A stretch of DNA of 64,000 nucleotides from Tsukamurella ocularis (GCF_024807615.1 NZ_JANUCJ010000004.1:1-64000), one strand, 5' to 3'; positions 48,974-57,869 are shown, counted from the stretch's first letter. Numbers and translations: made by a program. The notes: generated by a model from the sequence alone, not told the origin.

Positions 48974-48979
48974 TACCGT
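48974..48979 (+). promoter_or_regulatory. Leaderless -10 element of rmlD
   Basis: TACCGT, seven bases before the GTG at 48987. It lies in the 123-base divergent gap with the LCP gene. Confidence 0.5.
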
Positions 48980-48986
48980 TCGCGGT

Positions 48987-49895
48987 GTGGAACTGGTGAT
49001 CACCGGCGCGGCCGGACAGGTGGGTTCGGCGCTGGTCGCGGGTGCCGCCTCCCGGGGAATCGCGACCCGCGCCCTGGGGCGCGATGACCTCGATGTGACT
49101 TCGCCACACTCGGTCGCCGAGCTCGAGCTGGGCCCCTCGACGGTGCTGATCAACTGCGCGGCGCACACCGCAGTGGACGCCGCGGAGATCGAGCCGGACG
49201 CCGCCGCGGCCCTCAACGCCGCCGCCCCCGGGCTGCTCGCGGCGCGGTGCGCCGCCACCGGCGCGCGACTCGTGCACGTCTCGACCGACTACGTCTTCGG
49301 CCCCGCCCCCGTGCCGCCGCGGCCGTGGGAGCCGGGCGATCCGACGGGGCCTGCGAGCGTCTACGGGCGCACCAAGCTGTCCGGCGAAGTGGCCGCCCGC
49401 GCCGCCGACCCGCGAACCGTCGTGGTGCGGACCGCGTGGGTGTACACGGGGCGCGGTGCCGGCCAGCAGGGTCGGGCTGACTGGGCACGGGACTTCGTCG
49501 GGACGATGGGGCGGCTCGCCGACGACGGCGTCGACCCGAAGGTCGTCGACGACCAGACGGGCTCGCCCACCTACGCCCCCGACCTGGCCGCGGGGCTGCT
49601 CGACCTCGCCGTCCTGCTGGACGGAGAGCCGGAGCGGCCCGGGGCCGTGCTGCACGCCGCCGGCGGTGGGACCGCCACGTGGTTCGACGTGGCCCGCGGC
49701 GTCTTCGAACGGGTCGGGGCCGATCCCTCGCGGGTGTCGCCGTGCGGCACGGCGGAGTTCCCTCGCCCCGCTCCGCGCCCCGCGTACTCGGTGCTCTCTC
49801 CCGCCTCCTGGGCCGCATGGGGGCTGACACCGCTGCCGGACTGGTGCGACGCACTGGACCGGGCGCTGGCCGCACTCGCACACCCCGCCCGGTAA
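48987..49895 (+). CDS. rmlD: dTDP-4-dehydrorhamnose reductase
   Basis: A 302-residue short-chain reductase that makes dTDP-L-rhamnose, the donor for the arabinogalactan linker. LVITGAAGQVGSALVAGA is the NAD(P)H-binding loop. LINCAAHTAVDAAE and VSTDYVFG follow, and SVYGRTKLSGE has the YxxxK catalytic pair. DDQTGSPTYAPDLA is the usual C-terminal signature. The reading frame is open far upstream, but the GTG is fixed by the -10 element. WbbL, which uses the product, starts nine bases later. Confidence 0.95.
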   Translation: MELVITGAAGQVGSALVAGAASRGIATRALGRDDLDVTSPHSVAELELGPSTVLINCAAHTAVDAAEIEPDAAAALNAAAPGLLAARCAATGARLVHVSTDYVFGPAPVPPRPWEPGDPTGPASVYGRTKLSGEVAARAADPRTVVVRTAWVYTGRGAGQQGRADWARDFVGTMGRLADDGVDPKVVDDQTGSPTYAPDLAAGLLDLAVLLDGEPERPGAVLHAAGGGTATWFDVARGVFERVGADPSRVSPCGTAEFPRPAPRPAYSVLSPASWAAWGLTPLPDWCDALDRALAALAHPAR

Positions 49896-49898
49896 CCT
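49893..49898 (+). promoter_or_regulatory. Leaderless -10 element of wbbL
   Basis: TAACCT overlaps the rmlD stop codon and stands six bases before the GTG at 49905. Confidence 0.45.
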
Positions 49899-49904
49899 GG
49901 CCGC

Positions 49905-50798
49905 GTGCCCGGAACCGACATTGCGCTGCCCACGCTCGCCGTGGTCACCGTCACCTATTCGCCGGGTGAACACCTCGAGAACTTCCTGACCAGCATCGAC
50001 GGCGCCTTCTCCGGCATCGCCCCGCGGGTGCTGATGGCCGACAACGGCTCCGTCGACGGTTCCCCCGAGGCCGCCGAAGCCGCCCATCCCGAGGCGGAGC
50101 TGCTGCGCACCGGCGCGAACCTGGGCTACGGCGGCGCGATCAACTACGCCGTGGCGCGACTCGACCTGGACGCGATCGACTTCCTGCTCATCAGCAACCC
50201 GGACGTGGTCTTCGGTCCCGGCTCGATCGACGAGCTCGTCGCAGCGGCCGCCCGGCATCCCCGCGGCGGATCGTTCGGCCCCCTGATTCGCGATCCCGAC
50301 GGCACCGTCTACCCCTCGGCGCGGAACGTGCCCAGCATGCGGTTCGGGATCGGGCACGCGCTGCTCGGCGCCGTCTGGAAGTCGAACCCGTGGACGCGGG
50401 CCTACCAGCAGTCGCAGGCCGAGGTCGCCGAGCGGGAGGTCGGCTGGCTCTCGGGCTCCTGTCTGCTCGTGCGGCCCGAGGCCTTCGCGGAGATCCGCGG
50501 CTTCGACGACCGCTACTTCATGTACATGGAGGACGTGGACTTCGGCGATCGGCTCGCCCGCGCCGGCTGGACCAACGTCTACGCCCCGACGGCGGAGATC
50601 GTGCACGCCAAGGGCCACGCGGCGGGGAAGGTGCCCGAGCTCATGCTCCCCGCGCACCACGCCTCCGCGTACCGGTTCTTCGCCGACCGGCACCCCGGTC
50701 CGGCGGCCGCGCCCCTGCGCGCGGCGATGAAGGTGGGGCTGGCCGCGCGCTCGCGGATCAGTGTTCTCGCGGCGACGCGGAGACGAAAAGGGGAATGA
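49905..50798 (+). CDS. wbbL: Rhamnosyltransferase WbbL (GT2)
   Basis: A 297-residue GT-A fold enzyme that adds rhamnose to GlcNAc-diphosphodecaprenol, starting the arabinogalactan linker. LAVVTVTYSPGEHLENFL is the nucleotide-binding start, MADNGSVDGSP and LLISNPDVVFGPG hold the metal-coordinating Asp residues, and GWLSGSCLLVRPEAFAEIRGFDDRYFMYMEDVDFGDRL is the acceptor/ED motif. The stop overlaps the manB start (ATGA). It acts on the inner face of the membrane. Confidence 0.94.
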   Translation: MPGTDIALPTLAVVTVTYSPGEHLENFLTSIDGAFSGIAPRVLMADNGSVDGSPEAAEAAHPEAELLRTGANLGYGGAINYAVARLDLDAIDFLLISNPDVVFGPGSIDELVAAAARHPRGGSFGPLIRDPDGTVYPSARNVPSMRFGIGHALLGAVWKSNPWTRAYQQSQAEVAEREVGWLSGSCLLVRPEAFAEIRGFDDRYFMYMEDVDFGDRLARAGWTNVYAPTAEIVHAKGHAAGKVPELMLPAHHASAYRFFADRHPGPAAAPLRAAMKVGLAARSRISVLAATRRRKGE

Positions 50799-51901
50799 TG
50801 ACCTCGGTGGATCAGGACGCCGGTGTGGACCTCAGCGACGTGGAGGCCGTGATCCTGGTGGGCGGTAAGGGCACGCGCCTGCGCCCGCTCACCCTGTCGG
50901 CGCCGAAGCCGATGCTGCCCACGGCGGGCAAGCCCTTCCTCACCCACCTCCTCTCCCGCATCCGTGACGCGGGCATCCGCCGCGTGGTGCTGGGCACCTC
51001 GTTCAAGGCGGAGGTCTTCGAGGAATACTTCGGCGACGGCACCGAGCTGGGTCTCGAACTCTCGTACGTGGTGGAGACCGAGCCCCTGGGCACCGGCGGC
51101 GGCATCCGCAACGTGCTGCCCGCCCTCAAGGCCGACACCGTCCTGGTCTTCAACGGCGACGTGCTCGGCGGCTCCGACATCCGCGCCGTCGTGCAGACGC
51201 ACCGCGAGAAGGACGCCGACGTCACGATGCACCTCGTGCGCGTGCCCGACCCCCGCGCCTTCGGCTGCGTGCCGACCGACGGCACCGGCCGGGTGACCGC
51301 GTTCCTGGAGAAGACGCAGGATCCGCCGACCGACCAGATCAACGCGGGCTGCTACGTCTTCAAGCGCTCCGTGATCGAGGAGATCCCCGCGGGCCGGCCG
51401 GTGTCGGTCGAGCGCGAGGTCTTCCCGGCCCTACTCAACGGCGGCAGCCGCCTCTACGGCCACGTCGACTACGGCTACTGGCGCGACATGGGCACGCCCG
51501 AGGACTTCGTCGCCGGCAGCTCCGACCTGGTGCGCGGCATCGCCCCGTCGGCCGCCCTCGACGGCGGGCGCGGCGAGTGCCTCATCCACCCCGGCGCCTC
51601 CGTGGCGCCCGGCGCGCTGGTGATCGGCGGGTCCGTCGTGGGGCGCGGTGCGGAGATCGGCGCGGGCGCCCGGCTCGACGGTGCCGTCGTCTTCGATGGG
51701 GTGCGGATCGAAGCCGGTGCGATCGTCGAGCGGTCGATCATAGGCTTCGGCGCGCACATCGGGCCGCGGGCCCGGATCCGCGAGGCCGTGATCGGCGACG
51801 GTGCCTCCGTCGGCGCCCGATGCGAGCTGCTGCACGGCGCCCGCGTCTGGCCGGGTGTCGAGCTGCCCGACGGTGGCGTGCGGTTCTCGACGGACGTATA
51901 G
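50795..51901 (+). CDS. manB: NDP-sugar (mannose-1-phosphate type) nucleotidyltransferase
   Basis: A 368-residue sugar-1-phosphate nucleotidyltransferase. AVILVGGKGTRLRPLTLSAPKPMLPTAGKPFLTHLL is the catalytic loop (GGxGTRLRPLT), FNGDVLGG holds the metal-binding Asp, and DYGYWRDMGTPEDF the sugar site. The last 110 residues are a left-handed beta-helix of hexapeptide repeats (ALVIGGSVVGRGAEIGAGARLDGAVVF). The M. tuberculosis equivalent (Rv3264c) makes GDP-mannose for mannosides and LAM. ATG 50798 would shorten it by one residue. Confidence 0.93.
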   Translation: MMTSVDQDAGVDLSDVEAVILVGGKGTRLRPLTLSAPKPMLPTAGKPFLTHLLSRIRDAGIRRVVLGTSFKAEVFEEYFGDGTELGLELSYVVETEPLGTGGGIRNVLPALKADTVLVFNGDVLGGSDIRAVVQTHREKDADVTMHLVRVPDPRAFGCVPTDGTGRVTAFLEKTQDPPTDQINAGCYVFKRSVIEEIPAGRPVSVEREVFPALLNGGSRLYGHVDYGYWRDMGTPEDFVAGSSDLVRGIAPSAALDGGRGECLIHPGASVAPGALVIGGSVVGRGAEIGAGARLDGAVVFDGVRIEAGAIVERSIIGFGAHIGPRARIREAVIGDGASVGARCELLHGARVWPGVELPDGGVRFSTDV

Positions 51902-51911
51902 GGGCTTGAAG

Positions 51912-52703
51912 GTGGCTGACTTCCTGCGGTACGTGGCGATCGGGGACTCGTTCACCGAGGGCGTCGGCGACCCCGATCCGACGGGGACCCACGAGTACCG
52001 GGGCTGGTCGGACCGCGTCGCCGAGGTGCTGGCCTCGCGCTCCGCCGATTTCGGGTACGCGAATCTGGCGATCCGCGGCAAGAAGATGGACCAGATCATC
52101 GCCGAACAGCTGGAGCCGTGCCTGGAGTTGGCGCCGGATCTGGTGACCGTGTACGCCGGGGCGAACGACCTGATCCGCCCGTCGGTGGACGTCGACGCGG
52201 TCGTCGCCGCCTACGATGCGCTGCTGTCGCGGCTCGTGGACTCCGGCGCGACGGTGGTGGTGTGGACCGCCGCGGACACGCACGGCAGCGGGATCTTCGG
52301 CGCGCTCCGCGGCCGCTTCGCCATCTACAACGAACTGGTCCGCGAGATCGCCGCCGACCGGGGGCTGCTGCTGCTCGACTACTGGCGGATGAAGGAGTAC
52401 CGCGACCTGCGGATGTGGGAGTTCGACCGCATCCACATGTCGCAGCCAGGCCACCTGCGGATGGCGATCGAGGTGCTCGACGTTCTGGGCGTGCCGCACG
52501 CGCTGGAGGTTCCGGACCTGGGGCCCGAGCCCGTGATCACCCCCGCCGAGGACCGCGAGATCAAGAAGCGCTGGCGCCGCGAGTTCGCGTATCCGTGGAT
52601 CTCGCGCCGGGTGCGCGGCATCTCCACCGGCGACGGCCTGCCGCCGAAGTACCCGACGCTGCTACGGCCGGTCGGGGTGGAACAGGAGCGTTCCGCGCCC
52701 TAG
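51912..52703 (+). CDS. SGNH-family hydrolase
   Basis: A 263-residue GDSL/SGNH lipase-esterase without a signal peptide. YVAIGDSFTEGVGDPDP holds the catalytic Ser, NLAIRGKKMDQI the Gly block, VTVYAGANDLIRP the Asn block, and EFDRIHMSQPGHLRMA the Asp and His. Family members hydrolyse acyl esters in lipids or glycans. The C-terminal basic tail (KKRWRREFAYPWISRRVRG) may bind membranes or nucleic acid. The GTG lies ten bases after manB on the same strand, so it may act on envelope carbohydrate esters, which is inference. Confidence 0.87.
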   Translation: MADFLRYVAIGDSFTEGVGDPDPTGTHEYRGWSDRVAEVLASRSADFGYANLAIRGKKMDQIIAEQLEPCLELAPDLVTVYAGANDLIRPSVDVDAVVAAYDALLSRLVDSGATVVVWTAADTHGSGIFGALRGRFAIYNELVREIAADRGLLLLDYWRMKEYRDLRMWEFDRIHMSQPGHLRMAIEVLDVLGVPHALEVPDLGPEPVITPAEDREIKKRWRREFAYPWISRRVRGISTGDGLPPKYPTLLRPVGVEQERSAP

Positions 52704-52716
52704 TCGAGGTGCCCGC

Positions 52717-52722
52717 TAGCCT
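52717..52722 (+). promoter_or_regulatory. Leaderless -10 element of the kinase-like gene
   Basis: TAGCCT, six bases before the GTG at 52729. Confidence 0.45.
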
Positions 52723-52728
52723 GGCGGC

Positions 52729-53640
52729 GTGGACATCCCGGCCGAGCTCGACGCGCAGCGGCGGCGCGGGCCGGACTGGGCCGGATGGCTCGATCGGTTG
52801 CCGCGTCTCGCGGACGGTGTGCTCGCAGAATGGCGGCTGGCACCGTCGGGCGAGGTGCGTGCCGGGTGTGCTTCGCTGATCGTCCCGGTCCGCGGGCCGG
52901 ACGGCGAGGCCGTCCTCAAGGTCTCCTTCGACGGTGCCGAGGACACCGCGCACGAGCACCTGGCCCTGCAGTACTGGGGCGGCGACGGTGCCGTCCGCAT
53001 GTTCCGGGCGGACCCCGCCCGGCGCGCGCTCCTGCTGGAGCGGCTCGCGGAGCGGGATCTCACCGAGGAGTGGGACCTCCATGCGTGCGAGATCGTCGCG
53101 GGCCTGTACGGGCGGCTGCACCGGCCGGCTCCGGGGCGGCTGCGCCCGCTCACCGGCGACGTGCGCGCGGGGCTCGACGCTCTCGAGGCGGACCGTCGGG
53201 ACGTGCCGGTCCCGCCGCGGCTGGTCGACCTGGCGCTGGCCCGCGGGCGGGCGTTCGTCGACGATCCGGAATCGGTGGGGCGGATCGTCCACGGCGACCT
53301 GCACTACGGGAAGGTGCTCGCCGCGGATCGTGAGCCCTGGCTGGCCGTCGCCCCGCGCCCGATGTCGGGCGATCCGCACTACGAGGTCGCGCCGCTGCTG
53401 TGGCACCGGTGGGACGAGATGTCCGGCTATCTGCGCGAATCGATTCAGCGCCGGTTCTACACCGTGGTCGAGACGGCGGGGTTCGACGAGGACCGCGCCC
53501 GCGACTGGGTGATCGTACGGGCGATCCTCCGCGCGCACCGGGTGGTCGCGGACGCGCGGCCGGCGGGCCGCGCGCTCGGCGCCCGCGAGCGGGACCGGGT
53601 CACGCGCTGCGTCAGCGTCGCCAAGGCGGTGCAGCGGTAG
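52729..53640 (+). CDS. APH(6)/hydroxyurea-kinase-like protein, probably degenerate
   Basis: A 303-residue member of the aminoglycoside/hydroxyurea phosphotransferase family (streptomycin 6-kinase-like). The N-lobe has AVLKVSFDGAEDTAHEHLAL (ATP-binding Lys and Glu). The catalytic loop is VHGDLHYGKVLAADREPW, where the usual Asn of HGDxxxxN is Lys. The Mg-binding segment reads LAVAPRPMSGDP, where Asp is expected before Pro (normally IDP). Both metal ligands are thus missing, so kinase activity is doubtful although the fold looks intact. It is transcribed separately from the SGNH gene. Confidence 0.75.
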   Translation: MDIPAELDAQRRRGPDWAGWLDRLPRLADGVLAEWRLAPSGEVRAGCASLIVPVRGPDGEAVLKVSFDGAEDTAHEHLALQYWGGDGAVRMFRADPARRALLLERLAERDLTEEWDLHACEIVAGLYGRLHRPAPGRLRPLTGDVRAGLDALEADRRDVPVPPRLVDLALARGRAFVDDPESVGRIVHGDLHYGKVLAADREPWLAVAPRPMSGDPHYEVAPLLWHRWDEMSGYLRESIQRRFYTVVETAGFDEDRARDWVIVRAILRAHRVVADARPAGRALGARERDRVTRCVSVAKAVQR

Positions 53641-53644
53641 CGGA

Positions 53645-54298
53645 CTACTGCTCCGGGGGGACGAAGGCCTTCGCGGCGGCGACCAGGCCGCCGCCGAGAG
53701 GGAGAATGACCGGGAGCAGGTTCTCGTCGGCGGCGATGATGCGGGTGGCCTCGCGGGCGGCGAAGGCCTCATCGTCGTAGGCCTCCGGATCGGGGATGCG
53801 GTAGCCGGCGTCACCGAGGTTGACCACCACGACCCCGCCGGGACGCAGCAGGCGCACTGCGTCGACGACGTAGCGCGGATGGTCGACGGGCTCGCCGTCG
53901 AGGAAGATGAGGTCGTAGGCCGCGTCGGCGAGCCGAGGGAGCACGTCGAGGGCGTGGCCGTTGATGAGTCGCGTCCGGTTCGCGGCGATGCCGGCCTGCT
54001 GGAAGCCGATCTTCGCGGCGGCCTGGAACTCCTGCTCCGAGTCGATCGTGGTCAGCACCGAATCGGGACGCATGCCCGAGAGCAGCCACAGGCCGCTGAT
54101 GCCGGCGCCTGTCCCCACCTCGACCACGGACTTCGCGCCGCCCGCTGCGGCCAGCACCGAGAGCAGGGCCCCCACGGACGGGGAGACGGCGTCGACGCCC
54201 AGGTCGGCGGCGCGCTCGCGGGCGGACGACATCGCCTCGTCCTCGACGATGGCGTTCTCGGCGTACGTGACGAGGGCGGATGCGGCGGAGTTGGACAC
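53645..54298 (-). CDS. SAM-dependent O-methyltransferase
   Basis: A 217-residue class I methyltransferase of the family-3 O-methyltransferase type (Rv1220c equivalent). VVEVGTGAGISGLWLLSGM binds SAM, LTTIDSEQEFQAAAKIGF holds the acidic ribose ligand, and YDLIFLDGEPVDHPRYV carries the metal-binding Asp. The GTG at 54298 is preceded by TACCAT and six bases. The methyl acceptor is unknown. It is divergent from sigE, as in mycobacteria. Confidence 0.88.
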   Translation of the reverse strand: MSNSAASALVTYAENAIVEDEAMSSARERAADLGVDAVSPSVGALLSVLAAAGGAKSVVEVGTGAGISGLWLLSGMRPDSVLTTIDSEQEFQAAAKIGFQQAGIAANRTRLINGHALDVLPRLADAAYDLIFLDGEPVDHPRYVVDAVRLLRPGGVVVVNLGDAGYRIPDPEAYDDEAFAAREATRIIAADENLLPVILPLGGGLVAAAKAFVPPEQ

Positions 54299-54304
54299 GC
54301 CGCA

Positions 54305-54310
54305 ATGGTA
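54305..54310 (-). promoter_or_regulatory. Leaderless -10 element of the O-methyltransferase
   Basis: TACCAT on the minus strand, six bases before the GTG at 54298. Confidence 0.45.
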
Positions 54311-54463
54311 GCCCGTCGCCCACCGGTCACCCCGCCGTGACGCGATCGTTAGCAAAGGCGATGTATGCACAGGCAACACTCAGGGAGGAATCAGCGCTCC
54401 CACACCGCGGCAGGGAAAGGTATCGGACAGTGAAGAACGCCCGAGCTGGCCTTGCCGATCGTG

Positions 54464-54489
54464 GGAACAAAACGGTCACCCCGGGAGTT
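54464..54489 (+). promoter_or_regulatory. ECF-type (SigE-like) promoter of sigE
   Basis: GGAAC at 54464-54468 and GTT at 54487-54489 are 18 bases apart, the spacing I recall for SigE-dependent promoters in mycobacteria. It gives a leader of about 45 bases ahead of the GAGGAGGAG ribosome site, so positive autoregulation is likely. Confidence 0.6.
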
Positions 54490-54540
54490 CTGCAGTAGTA
54501 GGAGCGCCCCGCCGTCCGGCGGAGGCACGAGGAGGAGCGC

Positions 54541-55194
54541 ATGGCCCTGGCCCGCAAGGCCGGACCCCGGCAGGATCCGCAGCCCCAGGCTGCGTACGCG
54601 ACGTTCGACGACGGACGCGCCGCCGAACCCGCGGGGACCGCCGCATTCGATGCGTCGGGCGACCGTGCTGACATGCCCACCTGGGACGAACTCGTCCGTG
54701 AGCACGCCGACCGCGTGTACCGCCTGGCCTACCGTCTCTCCGGCAATGCGCAGGACGCCGAGGACCTCACGCAGGAGACCTTCATCCGCGTCTTCCGCAG
54801 CCTGCAGAGTTACGAGCCCGGCACCTTCGAGGGCTGGCTGCACCGCATCACCACGAACCTGTTCCTCGACATGGTCCGCCGCCGCAACCGCATCCGCATG
54901 GAGGCGCTGCCGGAGGACTACGAGCGCGTACCGTCGTCCGACCCGGACCCCGGCCAGATCTACGCCGACGCCAACCTCGGTCCACAGCTGCAGAACGCGC
55001 TGGACGCGCTGGCGCCGGAGTTCCGCGCCGCCGTCGTCCTCGCCGACATCGAAGGCCTCTCGTACGAGGAGGTCGCGGCCACTCTGGGCGTGAAGCTCGG
55101 CACCGTCCGTTCGCGCATCCACCGCGGTCGCAAGTCGATCCGCGAGGCCCTGGCGAATCAGGGGCTGACCAGCAGCGCTGCGCTCGCCTACTGA
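54541..55194 (+). CDS. sigE: ECF sigma factor SigE
   Basis: A 217-residue extracytoplasmic-function sigma factor controlling the surface-stress response. Sigma-2 spans about 50-115 ([30 protein letters not shown], with the -10 recognition [14 protein letters not shown]). Sigma-4 spans about 155-205 ([32 protein letters not shown]). The N-terminal 45 residues are variable. The neighbours rseA and htrA confirm identity with Rv1221. Confidence 0.96.
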   Translation: MALARKAGPRQDPQPQAAYATFDDGRAAEPAGTAAFDASGDRADMPTWDELVREHADRVYRLAYRLSGNAQDAEDLTQETFIRVFRSLQSYEPGTFEGWLHRITTNLFLDMVRRRNRIRMEALPEDYERVPSSDPDPGQIYADANLGPQLQNALDALAPEFRAAVVLADIEGLSYEEVAATLGVKLGTVRSRIHRGRKSIREALANQGLTSSAALAY

Positions 55195-55312
55195 GCGCCC
55201 GCCCGGCACCGTCGGGAACTCCCGAGCGACTCGGCTCGTTGTGTGAAGGAGTGCAGGTACTGTGGCGGTAGATCCGCAGTACGCCATCGGACCGAGCAGA
55301 GGAGGGGAGCGC

Positions 55313-55693
55313 GTGGAGCACCTCAGTGGCAGTATCAAACGCGCCTTCTCGCGCCGCCCGGGTGAGTTCTCGTCCACCGAGCACCTCGCCTACGAGGCGG
55401 TCGTCGCGTTCGTCGACGGCGAGCTGCGAATGAACGCGCACCTGCGCGCCGGCACCCACATCTCCCGGTGCGCCGTGTGCGCAGCGGAGGTCGACGCGCA
55501 GCGGCAGGTCCGCACCGCGTTACGCGAATCCGGGGAGATCACCGTGCCGCACCGCCTCCTGGGCCAGCTGTCCCAGATCCCCACCGATTGCCACACGGGC
55601 CGTCCGCCGTTCGACGGCTTCCCGACGTTCACGCCCGAGACCTCGCGACGCGACGAACGCGACAAGCGCGGCCGGCGGCGGAACGCTCGGTAG
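55313..55693 (+). CDS. rseA: Anti-sigma factor RseA (zinc-binding)
   Basis: A 126-residue soluble ZAS anti-sigma factor that holds SigE until redox or surface stress. The zinc motif HxxxCxxC is HISRCAVC at about residues 49-56. SSTEHLAYEAVVAFVDGELRMNAHL is the SigE-binding helix region seen in Rv1222. There is no membrane segment. The C-terminus is basic and disordered. A GTG at 55262 is possible, but GAGGGGAG before GTG 55313 decides the start. The gap to sigE is 118 bases. Confidence 0.92.
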   Translation: MEHLSGSIKRAFSRRPGEFSSTEHLAYEAVVAFVDGELRMNAHLRAGTHISRCAVCAAEVDAQRQVRTALRESGEITVPHRLLGQLSQIPTDCHTGRPPFDGFPTFTPETSRRDERDKRGRRRNAR

Positions 55694-55696
55694 ATT
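55691..55696 (+). promoter_or_regulatory. Leaderless -10 element of htrA
   Basis: TAGATT overlaps the rseA stop and lies seven bases before the htrA GTG, giving the protease a promoter of its own inside the block. Confidence 0.5.
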
Positions 55697-55703
55697 CGAC
55701 TCC

Positions 55704-57176
55704 GTGACCTCCGAACCCGACACTCGGCGTCCGCGCCTGGAGCCGCGCCCCACGTACCGTCCCTCGGTGTCCGAGGGAGAACAGGTCGTCTTCGGCAGGC
55801 CGGACGGGGTCGACGGTGCCTTCGCGCCCGAGTCCGTCCGCAGCGCCACCAGCGCTCGCGGGCCGCAGCCGCGGGCCGCCGCCCCCGATCCGGTGCTCAC
55901 GGAGGCCTTCTCCCGGCCTCCGGGCGCCACGGAAGCGTTGCAGCGTGACCCCTATGCGGGCCCTCTTGTGCCCGATCCGGAGCCCGAGCCCGAGGATCCG
56001 TGGCGTGATACCGACTCGCTCGCCGGGATCGGTGAGCCCGGCGTCCCGGCGCCGCCGCAGGCGGTCGCACAGCCCGATCCGGAGCGGCTCGGCGTCCGCG
56101 ACGTCCTCTTCGGGCGGCGCGTCTCCTTCCGCGCACTCGCGGTCCTCGGGGTGCTCGCCCTGGTCATCGGCCTGCTCGGCGGCGCCATCGGGCGGATCAC
56201 CGGCACCACCGTGCAGCAGCTCACCGACTCGAGGGTCAGCCTGCAGGTCGATGACGCGAAGGTGCCTGACGAGGGCGCGTACGCCGAACTCGCCGCCAAG
56301 GTCGCGGCGAGCGTCGTCACGATCGAGGTGACCACCAAGACGTCGGGCTCTCTGGGGTCGGGTTCCGTCGTGGATGCCAAGGGCGGCTACATCATGACGA
56401 ACAATCACGTGATCGATACCGCCAAGCAGAATAAGGACGCAAAGGTCGAGGTGATCTTCTCGAGTGGTCAAAGGGTCCCGGCGAAGCTCGTTGGATCGGA
56501 TCCCGGTACCGATCTCGCGGTGGTCCAGGTCGCGGTCGACGGACTTCAGCAGATCACGCTCGGGGATTCGGACCAGTTGGTTCCGGGGCAGCAGGTCGTC
56601 GCAATAGGGTCGCCCGAGGGGCTCCGCCAGACGGTGACCACGGGTGTGGTGTCCGCCATTCACCGGCCCGTACAGGGCCCGTCCGAAGCGGCGACTGCGC
56701 CGTCGGCATTCGACTCGGTACAGACTGACGCCGCGATCAATCACGGCAATTCCGGCGGCCCCCTCATCGATCTCAAGGGACGCCAGATCGGTGTCAACAC
56801 ACTCGGGATCGCACCCGGCGGCGGCTCCATCGGACTGAATTTCGCGATCGCCTCCAACGTCGCCAGGCCGATCGTTGAGGCCATCATCCGTGGGGAGAAG
56901 ATCACGCACGCGGATCTCGGGATCAACGGTCGCGAGGTGAGCAACGATTCGGCGTCCGGAGTCGGAGTGGAGAACGTCAAGCGGGGAAGCGCAGCCGAGA
57001 AGGCCGGCATCCGCGAAGGTGACGTGGTCACCAAGGTCGGCGATAAGGAGATCGTCGACTACGCGTCGCTGGTGGTCTACATCCGCGCGGTCGGCGTCGG
57101 CAAGGAGACGACGGTGACCGTCGTCCGCGATGGCCGGCAGGTGCCGATCAAGGTCACGCCCGAGCCGCTGAGCTGA
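55704..57176 (+). CDS. htrA: HtrA-like serine protease
   Basis: A 490-residue membrane-anchored DegP/HtrA protease that degrades or refolds damaged envelope proteins. About 140 Pro-rich cytoplasmic residues precede one membrane helix (about 143-164). The trypsin-like domain has TNNHVID (His about 235), GTDLAVVQV (Asp about 270) and HGNSGGPLID (Ser about 350). A single PDZ domain covers about 400-485 (GVGVENVKRGSAAEKAGIREGDVVTKVG). In M. tuberculosis HtrA acts together with RseA and SigE. Confidence 0.95.
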   Translation: MTSEPDTRRPRLEPRPTYRPSVSEGEQVVFGRPDGVDGAFAPESVRSATSARGPQPRAAAPDPVLTEAFSRPPGATEALQRDPYAGPLVPDPEPEPEDPWRDTDSLAGIGEPGVPAPPQAVAQPDPERLGVRDVLFGRRVSFRALAVLGVLALVIGLLGGAIGRITGTTVQQLTDSRVSLQVDDAKVPDEGAYAELAAKVAASVVTIEVTTKTSGSLGSGSVVDAKGGYIMTNNHVIDTAKQNKDAKVEVIFSSGQRVPAKLVGSDPGTDLAVVQVAVDGLQQITLGDSDQLVPGQQVVAIGSPEGLRQTVTTGVVSAIHRPVQGPSEAATAPSAFDSVQTDAAINHGNSGGPLIDLKGRQIGVNTLGIAPGGGSIGLNFAIASNVARPIVEAIIRGEKITHADLGINGREVSNDSASGVGVENVKRGSAAEKAGIREGDVVTKVGDKEIVDYASLVVYIRAVGVGKETTVTVVRDGRQVPIKVTPEPLS

Positions 57177-57223
57177 GCGGCTGAGCGGGCCGCCGCGAGG
57201 TGCATCGGCTCCTGAGCTTCCCG

Positions 57224-57229
57224 TAGCAT
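57224..57229 (+). promoter_or_regulatory. Leaderless -10 element of tatB
   Basis: TAGCAT, six bases before the GTG at 57236. Confidence 0.5.
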
Positions 57230-57235
57230 GGCGGG

Positions 57236-57736
57236 GTGTTCTCGAATCTCGGTATGGGGGAGATCCTCATGCTGGTCGTCGTGGGTCTGGTGATCCTGGG
57301 GCCGGAGCGACTCCCGGGCGCAGTCAACTGGTTCTTCACGGCGCTGCGGCAGGTGCGCGACTACGCCACCGGAGCGACGCAGCAGCTCAAGGACGAAATG
57401 GGTGGCGATTTCGATTCGATCCGTGAACCGCTGCAGCAGATCCAGAACCTGCGTGGCATGACGCCGACGGCCATCGTCACCAAGCATCTGCTGAACGGCG
57501 ACGACTCCGTGATCCGCGAGATGAGCGACCAGGTGCGCTCCACCGCCGATGCGCTGAACCTCCGCAAGGCGGTCGACGCGGCCGCGCCCATCGCCCCCGT
57601 CGCCTCGCTGGACACGACGCCCTCGCTGGAGCAGGCGCAGCCCGTGGTCCCAGCCGGCCCGACGCCCACCATGCCGCGGATGCACAAGCCGCTGGCCCCC
57701 GAAGAGCGCCCGCCCTTCGACGTCGACGCTACGTAG
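57236..57736 (+). CDS. tatB: Twin-arginine translocase subunit TatB
   Basis: A 166-residue Tat component. The N-terminal [27 protein letters not shown] is the hallmark TatA/B membrane helix with the GPERLP hinge. An amphipathic helix ([24 protein letters not shown]) follows, then a long Pro/Ala-rich tail. Its length and place after htrA identify TatB rather than TatA. It would serve exported twin-Arg proteins such as the peptidase at 21459-22919. Confidence 0.95.
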   Translation: MFSNLGMGEILMLVVVGLVILGPERLPGAVNWFFTALRQVRDYATGATQQLKDEMGGDFDSIREPLQQIQNLRGMTPTAIVTKHLLNGDDSVIREMSDQVRSTADALNLRKAVDAAAPIAPVASLDTTPSLEQAQPVVPAGPTPTMPRMHKPLAPEERPPFDVDAT

Positions 57737-57796
57737 CTCGCCGCTTCTGCGCATCGGACGCGAATCCGCGCACATTGCGCGGCCCTCCGCGCACGC

Positions 57797-57869
57797 GGCG
57801 CTGCTGTGCGTACGCCGCACGTGCGCACAGCCGCTCGGGGTGCGCGGGAACAACCTGCGCACGCAGCGC
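57797..57869. repeat. 73-bp hairpin-forming repeat, copy A
   Basis: It begins GGCGCTGCTGTGCGTACGC and ends ACCTGCGCACGCAGCGC. It is the same length as copy B at 58943-59015, with 65 of 73 bases identical by hand alignment. It contains the imperfect stem TGTGCGTACG/CGTGCGCACA with a five-base loop. It lies in the gap before the endonuclease-fold gene. Confidence 0.8.
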
